The notes beneath the pieces are model-generated. The model made no database searches. It was not told the DNA's origin and saw only the letters and a program-made list of their open reading frames with translations. Below are positions 34,542 through 48,700 of a DNA stretch of 64,000 bases, one piece after another. A program made the translations under genes and the position numbers. Where the stretch lies: the NCBI GenBank assembly GCA_963971535.1, contig OZ020599.1, forward strand, positions 94,673,897 through 94,737,896, read 5' to 3'. Numbering within the stretch: the stretch's first letter is position 1; the number at the start of each line of letters is the position of its first letter. This DNA comes from Notolepis coatsorum. Its lineage: Eukaryota; Chordata; Actinopteri; Aulopiformes; Paralepididae.

Positions 34542-34648
34542 GGCTGGACGCTGTTGTTAAGGCTGACTGGGCGCCAGTTTCAATACTGCAATCAATACTG
34601 GTGTATTCTGGGTACTGTGCTGCGACATGGTCTCATCGGAAAACATTA

Positions 34649-34654
34649 AATAAA
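34649..34654 (+). terminator. cables2 poly(A) signal
   Basis: AATAAA lies 108 bases after the stop codon, the first canonical hexamer downstream of exon 9. It suggests a short 3' untranslated region. Confidence 0.75.
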
Positions 34655-34979
34655 GTACTAATCGACCACAGGACAAAAGGTAAATAATGTATGTTGTGTT
34701 ATAGCCATACGTAATATATTTACTTATTGTATACGTAATATATTTACATTTCGTATCAGCGAAAGTAAAAAGATTTAATAACGGTGCGACTGGGAGTTTA
34801 ATATAAATATACTAAATAATTGTGGTTGCAGGTGAGTGCTCTCACCCTAGACTAAGACACCCACCCACCCTGATACAAACACAGCAATACTATGATGATG
34901 ATGATTTGCTTTAACCTGTTAAGCTGTAAGCCGTATTTCGCCTAAAGGTACATGCCTAAGTAAATGGAAGATTGCTCCA

Positions 34980-35290
34980 CTTCTGCAAGGTCAATTTGCA
35001 TGTTCTTGGTATCTAGGGACCTGGGGGTATGTATTTCCAGTGTCAGAAATATTGTGTCTGTTACTAGGCAGAGTAAATTGTAATGAAGAAAAGGAGAATA
35101 TAATGATGATTTATGATTTTTGCATCTTTGATCATGTTAAATCTGCGTGGCACGAGAAAATGCTCACTGAGCTCATTCACCACCTTATTGAGACCATGTG
35201 TACAAAAAATGTAAGCAAATGAACCGCGGGAAGATGATTAAACAGAAGGATTTGTAGATACAGTAATTAATGATAATCTATTTTAATTAT
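34980..35290. mobile_element. hAT MITE family A, inverted diverged fragment
   Basis: 'Ttgcatgttcttggtatct', 'agtgtcagaaatattgtgtc' and 'gttactaggcagagtaaattg' match the reverse complement of 17889-18481. The terminal repeats are lost. Confidence 0.7.
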
Positions 35291-37244
35291 AAATTCATAT
35301 TTGACCTTGAACTTGACCTTGACCTTATTATGGCCAAATCATACATCTATGGATAGGGGAAATGCTCCTCTTTCCAATGGCAGGGTTGAATCTGGATTTA
35401 GTCATTTCCTTGCGGTTTTTACGATAATTAGCATTTTCCGATAAATCGTATAAAACATCGGTAAAAATGAAAATATACACTTTCACTACTGTTTTTGATA
35501 GGGTTATGGTCTTTACTCTTGGCTACAATTTTTTTTTTAAACATTAACCTCTTTAACAGCCAAGGGCCCACATGTGGACGATTGTTTGCCGACCTCGAGT
35601 GGCTCGGGTGTGCATTTCTTTTAATACAATATATAGATAGAATTAAAGCCCCATTTGTTGCCTGTCAATTGCCCTTTCAGGTGACAAAATCCGTTCAGCG
35701 GTTCTCGAGTTACATGCCGATATGTGAGGCGTGCCCCAAAGTATGCAAAAGTACACATTACCACTCCCGGGGCTCTAGCTCCGTCAATCATTTGGCGATC
35801 TCGAAAATCTTTGCACAGGGTTGTAGCCAATGAGTGTGGCTTTCCAATGATCTAATACGGTCTCTATTGATTGATTTATGATAAAGAAAGGGGGACCTTA
35901 AGGCTTAACAGGAGGTTATGGTTAGTTTAAGGTAACAGTGTGGTTAAGGTTAGAGTTTGGGTGAGGCTATCAAAGCGGTGTGTCTCAGTAGTCTTGAGGT
36001 AAAGGCACTTGCCTCCCATGCGACGCATCCCGGGTTTGTTTCCCAGCAGGGGAACTCAAACGTTTTCTGAAAACGTTAAAAGTTTAAAACTTTTGAATAT
36101 GTAATGTATGCACTTATTGGTAAATACGTAAATATATTACTCATTTGTAATATGTACACATTCTCCATTTTTTGTAAATAAGTCAATATATTACTTATGG
36201 CTAGAACATAACGTACAATATACCTTTGTCCTGTGGTTAAGTACCTTATTTACATATTTGAAGAGAGATGGGGCTGTGTACTGGGATGCTTGGTACGAAC
36301 CCGGCCGGTATAGGTCTCCGTCTGTCATCGATCGCCCCGGTTTACCCTATACTGTGTGGTGTACAACAAATTAATAATTTATAGATTTATGAATGTGATG
36401 ATACTATTTATTGTACTTTAATCATACATCTGGCCATTTGGCCAAAGATTGTGCAAAGATTTTTTTTATTTTTTTTGTGGCATGTGTTATTCTGAATGTA
36501 TTTTGTAAGGGTTTCTATGTGAGGTATTCTGGTGTAACTCCAGCCATGAGCTCTATGTTAGAGATGTTGTAACAAGGCACATTAATGGTGCTACTTGTGA
36601 TTTTGTTTCTCTGAATCCCTCCCTCCCTTCCTTATTTTAATCCATCCTTTTTTTGCGTGTAAATTTTTTTTACTTAAAACTATCTAAATTATTATTGTTC
36701 AACCAAGGTACGGACTACAAACTATATGTACGTTTGCTGTAATGTGGTACTGCTCTGTCATGACGTGATTGTGTACATGTCGGAAATAACCCAGACGCAC
36801 TTTTTTACATATACTATACAGTCTGTATGGTACAGATGAGGTCTTCTGAGAGTACAGGAAATACTCTACTGTGTTCGTATATATACTTCCTATTTCACTG
36901 TGAAAACAATGTGTTTTTAGCCGTTAGTCCCAAGCAGAGAACGGACTGTGTTGGGGGAGGGGGATTCATAGCTGGGTTTGTTCTGCAAACTCCAGAGAGG
37001 GAGAGAGAGAGAGAAAGTGGCCTTTTAGTTGTTTGAAGTTGAACTGAGGAATAGCTACAGCTACTACGGTCTTATCTGTAGTTTAGCCTCCTGTATACAT
37101 GGATTTCCAGATATTTTATTTGAGCTATATATACAATTCAATTCACTCCATTTTACTTTACGTAGTAGATCTGTTATAAAACACTGTGCTGATACACAGG
37201 GTTCTGTGATTTATTTGATCAGATCTTTAGTTGATGCTACGTGT
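35291..37244. other. Intergenic region between cables2 and adrm1, first part
   Basis: 35291-35400 matches, reversed, 23730-23800 ('atacatctatggatagg', 'tctttccaatggcaggg'), so it is more of a dispersed repeat. The rest is AT-rich. Short open frames here lack any recognisable family. No gene is supported. Confidence 0.5.
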
Positions 37245-38165
37245 TTAACCCTTTCAGTGCCACGGACGACATATCTCGTTTTATCAGCCCCCCCATTGAG
37301 TGCCCACGATGACAAATATCGTTTTATTTTTTTATTAGCGATCTGAATTCATATTTCATCAACCGAGTCTCCCGTTGGTACACCAGCCCCTACAGGAGCT
37401 CAGATTGGAAAAAAGCGCCCCCTATCGTCTATCCCTGTGTAACTGCAGGTCAGTCGCTTAGATCTGTAGATCTCTGGGGGTGGAGCCAACTGGCTCCTTG
37501 TGCTGGCGAGCAGTCTGCTCAAGAGGGATCTGATCGTGGGACGGAAATCGGCCTGGAATATATAGTTACAGCAGCCAATAATCAATCAATAAGCGTGATC
37601 GATATTTGGAATGGCAATCAGGAATTGGAATAATCTTTTTGGAGAACATCTGATCTAAGGTAAGGAGTCTATGTTACCAGTCTTGGGGTAATCGGAGCTG
37701 TTTTCGCTGATACAACAGCGTGTCCCCTATGTGTGATGTGGCTGTTTGGCTGTGATCGCTGATGAGGAAATAAGAGAATCGATTTTTCAGCTCGCGTCTA
37801 TAGCGTGCATACGTACACATATACTATCGATAATCTAGCATTTATTTGAAAACTATTAATAAATAGGCCGAAAAATTACAACGTTTTTGTGTATTCTAGA
37901 ATATTCCAGTAAATGTCTTTTATCATGGAATCTTTATATTTTCCTTGAAAACGAGAGCTTTTCAAAATGCTATCAAACGAAAATGAACAGATAAAAAAAC
38001 AATCCGTTTTGACAATATTGACTGCAAACGACTCATTGATAAGCGATGGGCAGATTAGACACATAGCCATAATTTTAAACATTAGGCGTTTTTAATGCTA
38101 ACATTGAAGTGGATGGTGGCATTCAACGGGGTAAATCAACGTTAATCAAAGGCACTGAAAGTTAC
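37245..38165. mobile_element. TTAA MITE, piggyBac-like (copy 2)
   Basis: It starts TTAACCCTTTCAGTGCC and ends near GGCACTGAAAGTTACCC, a degraded version of the inverted end. Its interior parallels 784-1733. It lies between the two convergent genes. Confidence 0.65.
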
Positions 38166-39602
38166 CCAGGGATGTTTTAACCATGAATATTTGTTTTGCC
38201 ATAGTGTACGATGCACTGCGGTGTATTACTCATCACTGCATTAGCTATAGTCCTTTACATTTTTTAAGTTCTCAGGAAATATTACCAAGTTCTTACTTTA
38301 CCAATGATTTAGAATGATGGTAAGATCCGACCAAAAGAGAAGTTTAAAGTTTGGGTTTCCCAGGAGAGTCTTGTCACAGACTTCCTGTATTCCAATGTAA
38401 CATAAATCAGATGACTGTGCTTGCAGCGTTGACGTTTTCTGGAAAAGAAACCCTGATATATTACTTTTAGGAGGTGAACGAATGTCTACGCAGATGTGTC
38501 GCTCCTATGCTTTACCAAAATACTATTATCCTGACTGCAGTATCTCTCTGGTGGAGCTATCCCTGCCGTAAGACATACTATTATGGACAAAGTGCCTAAA
38601 ACTACAGTTCTGACTGAAATGGTTAACCATTCGCAGAGTTTATTGCTTTACATTTGACCCGTCCTTGTCTGGTTGCTGTTGAGATGCATCCAAGTCTTGC
38701 CGTTGCTCATCAGGAGAAACTTGACTGAATTGTGTCCGGAAGAGATGGGATTGTTAACACAAGCTTAGACAGTATAGCACATCAAATGTACTGTGTTTAG
38801 TTATTTCAGATATTGTTAGATATCTTCGATAGTGTCGTCTTGTCTGCAGATGTGTTCATTGTATTATAAAAGAAACATCCAAATCGACCTCATCATGGAA
38901 GTAATCCTTCGAATTTGTATTTGTTAGAAAATGTTGTACGTGTATGGATGGTGTTTTTATTTTTTATTTTTTTTTATGTTAAGTTTTCATACTGTAAAAT
39001 TGGAAAGTTTTTTGGAAATATATTTTGACTCATAAAAACCACAGAGGCGTTAAGTGTCTTGTTTTAAAAAGTAATGACACGGCAATTCATACCAGACATT
39101 ATCATATCTGCAGCTATTCTCTCCTCTTCAGGGGCCAAGGCCAATCCGCAGACTGTAACCATATAACGCAGTGTGCAGCAGGTAAAGTGCTCAAGCCAAG
39201 AACACTGAGCCAAGAACACTGGAGAATAAACTGACAACAGACGTTCCTGATCATGAGGCTTTTACTGTTCCCTCGTCTCGGGGTAGGAGTGGCAAACGGA
39301 TGACATGCAGGAAGGAATACACGTTGATTCAGTTAAATCTCAAGAGCTCCATGAGAATGGTTGCGTACATTACCATGTTGTTGGAATATGAACACATGGT
39401 TTTACTACGGAGAAGTGTCTTAAGTCACAACATTAATCATTAGTACATATCGGTTGTCAAATTGTGTGTGTAGACTGTAGAGTAGACTGTAATCTTTACA
39501 TCCTTAAAAATTACATGTTTAAAACTATAAAAAAACAGCAGCAGATAAATAAATACATCAAAAGCAATTAAGTTAATTTCCTAGGAACAGGTCCTATAGT
39601 TC
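38166..39602. other. Intergenic region and presumed adrm1 3' untranslated region
   Basis: Nothing is recognised to 39500. The adrm1 3' untranslated region should lie just below 39603 on the minus strand, but I see no clear AATAAA on that strand in the nearest 150 bases. Confidence 0.45.
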
Positions 39603-39706
39603 CTAGTCCAAGCTCATGTCTTCATCGTCATCTTTCTTGTCTTTGGAGTCGCCGTCCTGGTCGGACTTGTTCTCCGTCTCCATGGCTTTGGCGAAGGCCT
39701 CCACAT
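39603..39706 (-). CDS. adrm1: adrm1 last coding exon
   Basis: The exon encodes [17 protein letters not shown] (its first codon is split with the preceding exon), an acidic and Lys-rich tail, and DDDEDMSLD with stop TAG at 39603-39605. The acceptor on the minus strand is 'ttctattttcacag'. The acidic tail ending in MSLD is typical of ADRM1. Confidence 0.94.
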
Positions 39707-42700
39707 CTGTGAAAATAGAATGTTGTCGAAATAAAGATCAATCTTCCTTTTCCTCGCTACCAAACAATTACCATACAGTCTTGGCTCAACTAAAGCCTAG
39801 GATTTTACATTTCAAAACAATTCCACTAAGCCTGCATCATCATCCTGCCTTCAAGGACCATGCCAGTCTAATTATAACTTCTCGCCATTAGATTAGATTA
39901 AAATGTATTGTCATTAAGTCTGTGGAATGCTCTCCCTGATCATCCGAGCACCACAGACCGTGGATGCTTTTAAAAAAGGCCTCAAAACACATATTTTGTA
40001 TAGATCCTTTTTAGTCTTACTAGTTTTAGCCCTTCTTGCTTTAGGTTCTTTTACTCTTACTAGTTTTAGCCCTACTTATTTTACTCTTACTAGTTTTAGC
40101 CCTACTTATTTTATTATTTTACTCTTACTAGTTTTAGCCCTACTTATTTGATGTTCTTTTTACTCTTACTAGTTTTAGCTATACTTATTTGATGTTCTTT
40201 ACTCTTACTAGTTTTAGCCCTTCACGTTTCATGTTGTTTTTACTCCTACTAGTTTTAGCCCTTCTTATTTGATGTTCTTTTACTCTGTTCTTCTACACCA
40301 GGGGTCAGCAACCTTTTTGATACCAAGTTACATTTAAAATTCACATTAACATTCAGTTTAATTATGACACCACATCAAAATGTAAATCTCCAACTATGAT
40401 AAGATGATAATATGTGCATATAAATAGTTAACCATGTTCCTCTCATAATTGGAGCGCTATACACGAATGCTGCCGTCTTTATGAGATGCTTGCTTGCCAT
40501 ACCTGGACACATTCAGCCATGTCTGCCTCATCCTTGAAAGTTTTCTCATCAAGCGCCTTGGGTATGTGAAAGGAGCTATATAAATTCAAGCCGATATTAT
40601 TATTTATTATTGTTGTGAAGGGCCAGATTAAAGCTGAGAATCTACATTTATTGTTTATATACATTGTATATTATTTATATATACACGGTATATCCCTTTA
40701 AGCCTGCGTTCGAATCATAGTAATATTCGCTTTCCTTATTGGATAACGCCATCGGCGTCAGACCGCAAGCCCCCAAAGTCAGGTTCAAAGGCGAGCCCGG
40801 GCATGTCGTAACATGCCCGGAGACAGCGTATTGATTCGAGACGAGAACTGAGGTTTGGCACTAGATAGCCATTTAAGTATATATACGGCGCAGGTGCGAA
40901 CAGCAGCAGTTCGTCTAAGTAGCTGTTCATCAAGTTCAGTAACAGTGAAGTGAGCAGCAGTGCGTCTAACAGAGCGTTGAGAACCATAGTAAAGTGTCAG
41001 ATTTAATGCAGTAACGTCAAGTTCGACTTAGTTTAATGTGAAGTAAATAGTCGTTAATTTATTGTGTATCGTGCCAACCACAGTTCGTTCGTGTGTAGCA
41101 TTACCCAGTGGTTCGTTCGTTTAGCTAGTGGACCTTAGCCAGTGCGCGTGGACTAAATACATTGGTACCAGCACACGAGGAGGCCTAGTCGGAGAACCTA
41201 CTGGACATGTGCACAGGAGAACCGACGGCGGCGATTGCAGAACCAGTATTGGTTGGATTATATTAATTGTGGAACGTATTACCCGGAGAAGAGCATCGTT
41301 AATCTCCACTGTCGTTTGGATTTAACCTCGTGAGGATCTACATTCGGGCTGGCCTCATGGACCGAGGCTAGCTGGCTATCATCGTTGCTATCGTGCAATT
41401 GGATTACAGTTATTGCTTTGATGCTGAGCTTTGGATTACAAGGACTGGCTTCTGTACGTGAATCCCCTTCTTCTTCAATTGATCAGACTGAGTATCCGAA
41501 CATTCCTCTCTCCTCCAGACCTTACAACTCTGGGAGGAACCCATTGTCTCCAAGCGGTACCAGCGTTGCCCTCTATAATTGCCATTATACGCCAGGCGGC
41601 GTTAGCCTAGTACCCCATCGTAGGATGTACTTTATTCCCATTGACTTATGCTACTGACTGACTTCATGCCTATTCTTCGCCATACAAGCGCGACCCTAAT
41701 TCTCATATCTGTAACCAATTATTGCATAATAATAAATACCCTCCAATGATATTTCTTTGTCAGTGCCGTGTTATTATGAGTGTCCACCATATATTCGATG
41801 TACTGTCTGGCCAGTAATTAAAGTACATACCTAGCAGTGGTTTAATCTATCACAATCTTTAATACAGTCAGGGTTTTGTAACCCCTCAGTTACAATTATG
41901 TTTGGTCTCAAAATGGCGTTTAACACTCAATGTTCGGCAAACAACAGACTAACCCTTCTGATTGGCTCTGACCCTGAAATATCCCTGGTATCAGTCAAAC
42001 TACCATAAATAACAGACTGTGCAACTGCCAATGGCTGTGAAAGGGATAACTGCATGGGGATGAGAGGACGCTTCAACATTTCCAAAAAGGTTCCTCTCTT
42101 ACACACTTGCTAGTGTGCCATTGGTTAAGTGTGCCATTGGTGGCACTCGTGCCTAAGGTTGCTGATCCCTGTTCTACACTAGCGCCTTGAGATTTGTTCC
42201 ACAAATTTGTAGCGCCCCTACAAATTTTATATATTAGTATTATTATTATTATGTACAACTACAGTACAATGAAGAGGTTTGGCATCCAACCAGAGTGCAA
42301 ATGTAACAGTAAAGTGCAACAGCAATATACAGTGTACTGGTGATTAAACTGGGTATAACATATATAAATTAGTACTACTGAGTATAGTGCTAATCAGATG
42401 TACAGAGTTGTAGTATTAATATCTAATGTCTACTATGCACTCAAGACTGTAGCATCCAAGTTCCAACACCGTTTGACTAACATTGTTACTCAGCTGAAAG
42501 AGTTGTACCCTTCCTGCTGACCTCTTGTACAGAACTTCTAAGTCGCTTTGGATAAAAGCGTCGGCTAAATGACTAAATGATATATGTACAGTGATACAGG
42601 TATAAAGACACTATGGTAGTAGTCATACTGCATACTGGCCAGCAGCATAACTAGTAGGAGTAGGGATATGTATAGATATAGTATCTACAGACATGTAAAA

Positions 42701-45700
42701 GGGATTATATGCAGGTATGTACAGCCATGTGGATATATATAATTTATATATACGGTAAGAATAAACCATTCTTTATTCATTACCAGAGATTGACTCCGTC
42801 TTTAACTAGCTTTGTGTTTGTAGGTGTATACGGTGTGTGTGTTTTCCCTTACTAAAAGCCATTTACACTACCATTGATGTTTTAAAAAAAAAAGGGGGGG
42901 GGGGTGTTACTCAGTGAGAGAGTTGTTTGTCGGTCGCTAGGCTAGGCGTAGGTAATGCACTCTTGTGAAAGCCACTGGGGTCGTCTATTTTTGGCAAGCG
43001 CGAACATTACTGTATTCTCCACTACAAGCCCTTCTTAATCCCCACGGCAAACTTTCGGTGTCAGTTTATCGGGGTGCGCTGTTCTTAATCCCTGATGCTC
43101 CAGATTGTTGCATGGATTTGAATGACTTGTAGTAGTGTAATATAGTAAGAAAAAAAACACCAGTCACATATTAAACTGGTATGGTCCTTAAAAATGTTGT
43201 TTTCTCCCTATATAAAGCTGCCAGTCGCCAGATGTGAAAGAGGGGAGTGTATCTTCTAACAATGCAACATAACACGGTCCCTGTGTGAATGTCTGCGTGG
43301 GCGAGCAACACTGACCTCCTTTGTTAGCGGCGTCCACAGCCTCTGCAGGCAAGCCAAACTGGTTCATTAGAGGCCCCAGCTGACCTGAGGCCAGGGCACT
43401 GCTGAACATGCTCATAGCCTGCAAGGAGACAAACGGGTGCATTAGAGGCCCCAGCTGACCTGAGGCCAGGGCACTGCTGAACATGCTCATAGCACTTTCT
43501 TTGAGCTCCATTAGTGAAACGATGCGGCTTTATAGCATAACGGTCCCATATTGCAACGTGGTTGTAGATCTAATAATAACGCATTATCAAAACATAGGTC
43601 ATAAAAAAAATAAACATTCTGACTTGGCATCCTCGCTATGCCACATTTCCCCACCTGGACATTCACTATTATGTTTATCTGTGTGTAGCAACCTAAAACT
43701 AAGAGGTAATGACTTTCTGGGACTTGGATCGTCTTCAACATGGTTTATATCGGTTTGTTTTGTCGTAAAGTAGTAGATTGTGAATAAACGTCTCCTAAAC
43801 CGCTGTTTATTCTCTAAGGTGTTTTCCCCTAAACAGGAGACATGAGTGGATGACGTGCTGCTACACTGGGTCTTGTTTTGTTGGTTTGTTGTTGCTGTAA
43901 ACAAGGGTAACGTCAGTGTCTCAGGAGTTGAAATAAAGGTTTGAAAGTAGAGGATGAACACAGATCATAGAACATATATATATATATATTAGGGCTGGCC
44001 CGAAATTTGCCGATAGTCGACTGGTAATTATACTTTTTTTAATCATTCCATTTGGGCTGTGGGGGGTGCTTAATGTCTGAAGGAATCGACTGAAGGCTTC
44101 TTGTCCTCTGAGAAAGCATGCAATTGATCCACTGATGGATACATCTTGATATTTGTCTAGTCTAGTGTGTTCATTAGACGGGTGAAATCCTCTTTCAGTG
44201 CCTCTGTGCCCATTTTCTTAGGCAGTTAGCCTCACTGGTATGCGCACCATTAGCGTCAGCCACGCGTCTAGGCCTCTTTGCTTTTGGAAAGAATGATAAA
44301 AAATAAAAATATAATAAAAAATGTTTGCATTCGACTAAGAGGTTGGCAGTCAACTACGGCTCCTTTCGATCAATTAGTCGACTAATCGGGGTCAGCCCTA
44401 ATACATATATATATATATACAGTATGGGGTTTACCTGCTGAAACTGTGGGGAGCTGAGCGTGTTGTGGAGCTCCTCAGGGCTCTGAGGCAGGGACTCTCC
44501 GGAGGGCAGGAAGGGCACCAGCCTCTGCTGCACCTCAGCGTTGGCCAGGATGGGAGCCATGATCTCCGGTGTCAGAACGCCGGCCAGGTCCACTGCAGCA
44601 GACGGAGACAAAGAGTTGGCACAGCCGCCAGACGTGCTCGAGCAGCACAAAGATGGTATTCGGTTTCAACACCGCTCGGCCCGCTTGTTGTTTAAAACCT
44701 GCTCCACTGCCAAAGAAGGAAGATCAAAGCATACTAGTATAATAATAACCCACACAGTCGGGACCTCGGATGAACCCTAGTTCCTTTGTGCACTGGTTAG
44801 AGGTGGTCCGCCACACAGAGGGCTTTGTTCTCCTGGTTTAGTTGCAGGACCTTCAGATTCACAACATGGGGCTACGACGCTACGTCCCATTGTCTGCCGT
44901 CAACTAAAAACTAAGGCTGAGACCACTTATCCATTTATCGATAACTGTGTGAAATCGATAAGTGGCGTCACTTATCGATTTTTTTGCATGTGTACACAGT
45001 TTAAAAATACCTTTTAAAAGAAAAAAAACCTATTTAACGTCTGTGTGTGATAATAATATTTTCTATTTTATTTAAATATATACTGTATATATATATATAT
45101 ATTTATCGATAATTTTGTCCCGATTTATCGATTCTTCCAAATGGCATATCGTCTCAGCCTTACTAAAAACACACTTCTTCAATCTGAAATGAAAAATTAA
45201 ATAAAAATATTAACCGTCGTACTGTCTTTTACTATTAAAGTGCTAATCAGATGTATGTACAGAGTTGTAGTATTAATATGTACACTGTACAGTGAGTGTA
45301 TATATATAGACTGTAGCACTCAAGTAAATGTATGTCTTGTGTTGGAAGTTTGTGGTTGTAGTTTGTTTTTGTGATGGATGTTTATCCTCTTCTTGCCCCG
45401 TCGTGAACAAGTCATGTTTCTATTTGGACCGGACCTTTAAAATAAAGAATGCTACAGTCCCTGCATATCTGGTCAGTTCTTTTAGTCGGGTGAGTGAGAC
45501 TCGCACAGACTCCACGAGAGGCAGCCAGACGGATATAATTCCACACATGTTCAAGAGTTCTATGGGGCAAAACTCATTTTTGTATACGGCAGGAGTTCTA
45601 TGGAACCAATGACCCACCTCTTGCAAAGCACTGGCTACGGAGAGAGGCTTTAAGACGGCTTTGAAACAGTGTCTGCCTCTATGGGATTCTCATAGAAGCA

Positions 45701-48700
45701 AGTGATAGGATGAGTGGTTAAAACTGATGTGTAATGTGTGTTTTCAGATGGATCTTTGATTTGAATTCGATTGTGTATTTGGCTTTTACTAATGTAGTGA
45801 AATTGTGTAGTTTGTTTTTGTATTTGGGCTTCAAAGTAGCTATACCGTTTCTGCCAGCCAACTGCCCACCATCCCCACCCCCCACTCCCAGAGGTCCACA
45901 ATGGAAATAACTTATTGGCTTTTTTACCGATACCGATATACCGATATTGTCCAACTTTTAATTTCCGATACAGATTTCAACCGATATCAACCGATACCGA
46001 TATATGCATGGAATAATTTCAGGTAATTAACATTACATATCTCTTGTTGTGGAATTAACACAACATTATGCATACTTTTTACAATAAATAAAATCAGAAT
46101 TTGTTCTTACTTGCTTGCCTGGGTAAATAATGGTTATAGAAATGTGAAAAAAAAAAAATTGAAAACCGATACAGATATTTTCCGATATCACATTTTAATG
46201 CCGATATCGGCAGATAATATCGGTAGGCCGATAATATCGGACATCCCTAGAAATAAGCCTTTTGGCTTTATTGTGTTTTTAACCTCGATAGTTTTTTAAA
46301 TGTATGTATGTATTCCTGCTGGGCAGTTTTATATGCATCTTTTATGAATGATCAAATAAATTCAATCAATCAATCACCCCGAGGAGAAAAAGCTGCTGGT
46401 TTTGCTGGAGATAAATGTAATAAATAAGACATTACAGTTACACAGTAAAGACACAGGAAGCCTGGCTGAGTACTGCCACCTCCTGCATCAGCCAGCGTTG
46501 TGTGTGTACCGAGTTAGAAATGAATATGATATTTGAGATGGATATTTAAATTGAGTCATTTAGCTGAACGCTTTTATCCAAAGCAACTTACGAGTTCTGT
46601 ACAACAAGTCAGCAGGAAGGGTACAACTCTGGCAGATAAGGGTCAGTAACATTGTTCGTCAAACAGTGTCGAACTTGAGTGCTACACTTTGAATGCATAA
46701 TAGTATAGACATATTAGCATGATAGGTAGTAATATAAGTAATAATAATAAATTGTATTTGTATTGCACTTTTCGTTCACTAGGATCCCAAAGTGCTACAT
46801 AGTTAATTTTTTTTTATAATTATTAATGATAATAAAATAAAATAAAAATAGAACATAGTTAAAAACATAGTATAAATAGAAAATTAAAGAAAACAGCACA
46901 AAAATCTTAATTAAAATAAAAGCTAGCAATCAAAGCCCTTTTGAAACAGATAGGTTTTCAGGCCTGCTTTAAAAGAGTCCAGGCTCTGTGGTGCCCTCAG
47001 CTGGATGGAGAGGCTGTTCCACAGGCGTGGTGCAGCCGAGCAGAAGGCTCGGTCACCCATGGTGCAGAGCCAGGTATTGGGGACCCGAAGGAGCAGGCTA
47101 CCTGCGGATCTGAGGGTACGGGTGGAAGATTGTGGAGTGATGAGTTCCTGAAGGTAGAGGGGTGCGTGTCCGTTTATGCAGTTATGGGTGAGCAGCAGGA
47201 TTTTGTAGTTGATCGGGGATGATGAGACAGGGAGCCAGTGTAGTGAGTGGAGGATGGGGGTTATGTGATCGTGTTTACGGACTCTCATCAGGATCCTGGC
47301 AGCGCTGTTTTGGATGTATTGCAGCTTTTGGATGCTCTTGCCAGGATAGTAGCAAGGTACATAATAGTACAGTAAGAAGGCAGGTAGTACTATAGGCAAG
47401 GTAGATCCTTAATAGCAAAGTGCATGCTAGTAAAAGACAGTATGAAGGTTAGTAGGTTTTTTCATTTCAGATATTGATTGTTTTTAGTCGACTGTGGTGG
47501 GAAGTTTGTTCCACCATTGTGGAGCGAGGACCGAGAATAGCCTGCTTCTCTTTGATGACCCCCCAGAGCTCGGATAGGAGTGGGTCTGAGGCGGCCAGAA
47601 GATGTAGAGCGTAGGGGTCTTGAGGTCTTGAGGGTGTGTATTAAGAGACCATTGACCGGAGGTACAGTAGGAAGGAGCTGTTCCCCTCGCTGCACGGTAT
47701 GGCAGGTCAAGGGTTTGTGCGGCGATGGGACGCCAGGACGCCTGATTGCTTTTACCAACGCATTCGTGTTTCCGCGTCTCTGATTGGCCAGGTCATGTGA
47801 CATGTACGCCCAATCGTGGGACCGCAAGTTTCTACACTGGTTAAGCTTAGGCGCTCTTTCGAAGTTGGTTAAGGTTATAGTTTGTCTTGGAGCATGGCGA
47901 TAGAACGCCTGCCCTGATTCCAAACTCTAACCTTAACCAACTGCAAAAGACCAGTGATAAACTAGGCGTTAGGTAGTTTGCAGGCTGTTCGACCCGGAAA
48001 TAGGCACAGAACTTGCCGTCCCACGATTGGCGCACATGTCACATGACCTGGCCAATCAGAGCGCAAAACGGGAACCCGGAAACACGAACGCGTTGGTAAA
48101 AGCATAGACGCAGCCAGGACAGCAGCACTGCTTATGCGGGACACGTGAGGGGGGGGAGATATATGATTTATTTTTAATTTTATAAAAACAAATTTTAATT
48201 ATCATTTAAATGCCTTTATTTCATATTCGACGCTGACAGTAGGCTATATATAGCACATTTAGTTATTAATCTTATACTGTAGATGCTTCACCTTCTCAGC
48301 CACCACTATGTCACCAACATCTTTATTTAATCACACTTTCATCATTAAGCAGGTAATCATCAATCTTGGTATCCAAGCTGATAAAATCACTGCATTAATA
48401 GAAAGAGCAGGAGCTAAGTCTTTTCAGCCATCTTTTCCTGAGCATTATTAGCAGTGGAGTGTTAATAATTCAATAATCCATAGGATTAGTAGATGAATAG
48501 CCAGTTCTTTATTTGTTTATTTGTTATTTATTTGTTTATCTTTATTTATTTGTACTTGTGTGGTGTACGCGTTTTGGTTACTCACCCAATATGTGTGTGT
48601 CTGGTGAACCCACAACATTATTGGGATTTTAAAACAATAAAGCCATAACCATTTATGTAAAAATACTTAACATATGTTCTGTATCATAGTCGGTTCCGCT

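Noticed and set aside
37029-37346. 105-codon plus frame near the piggyBac-like MITE
   Set aside because: It runs across the MITE boundary and has no family resemblance.
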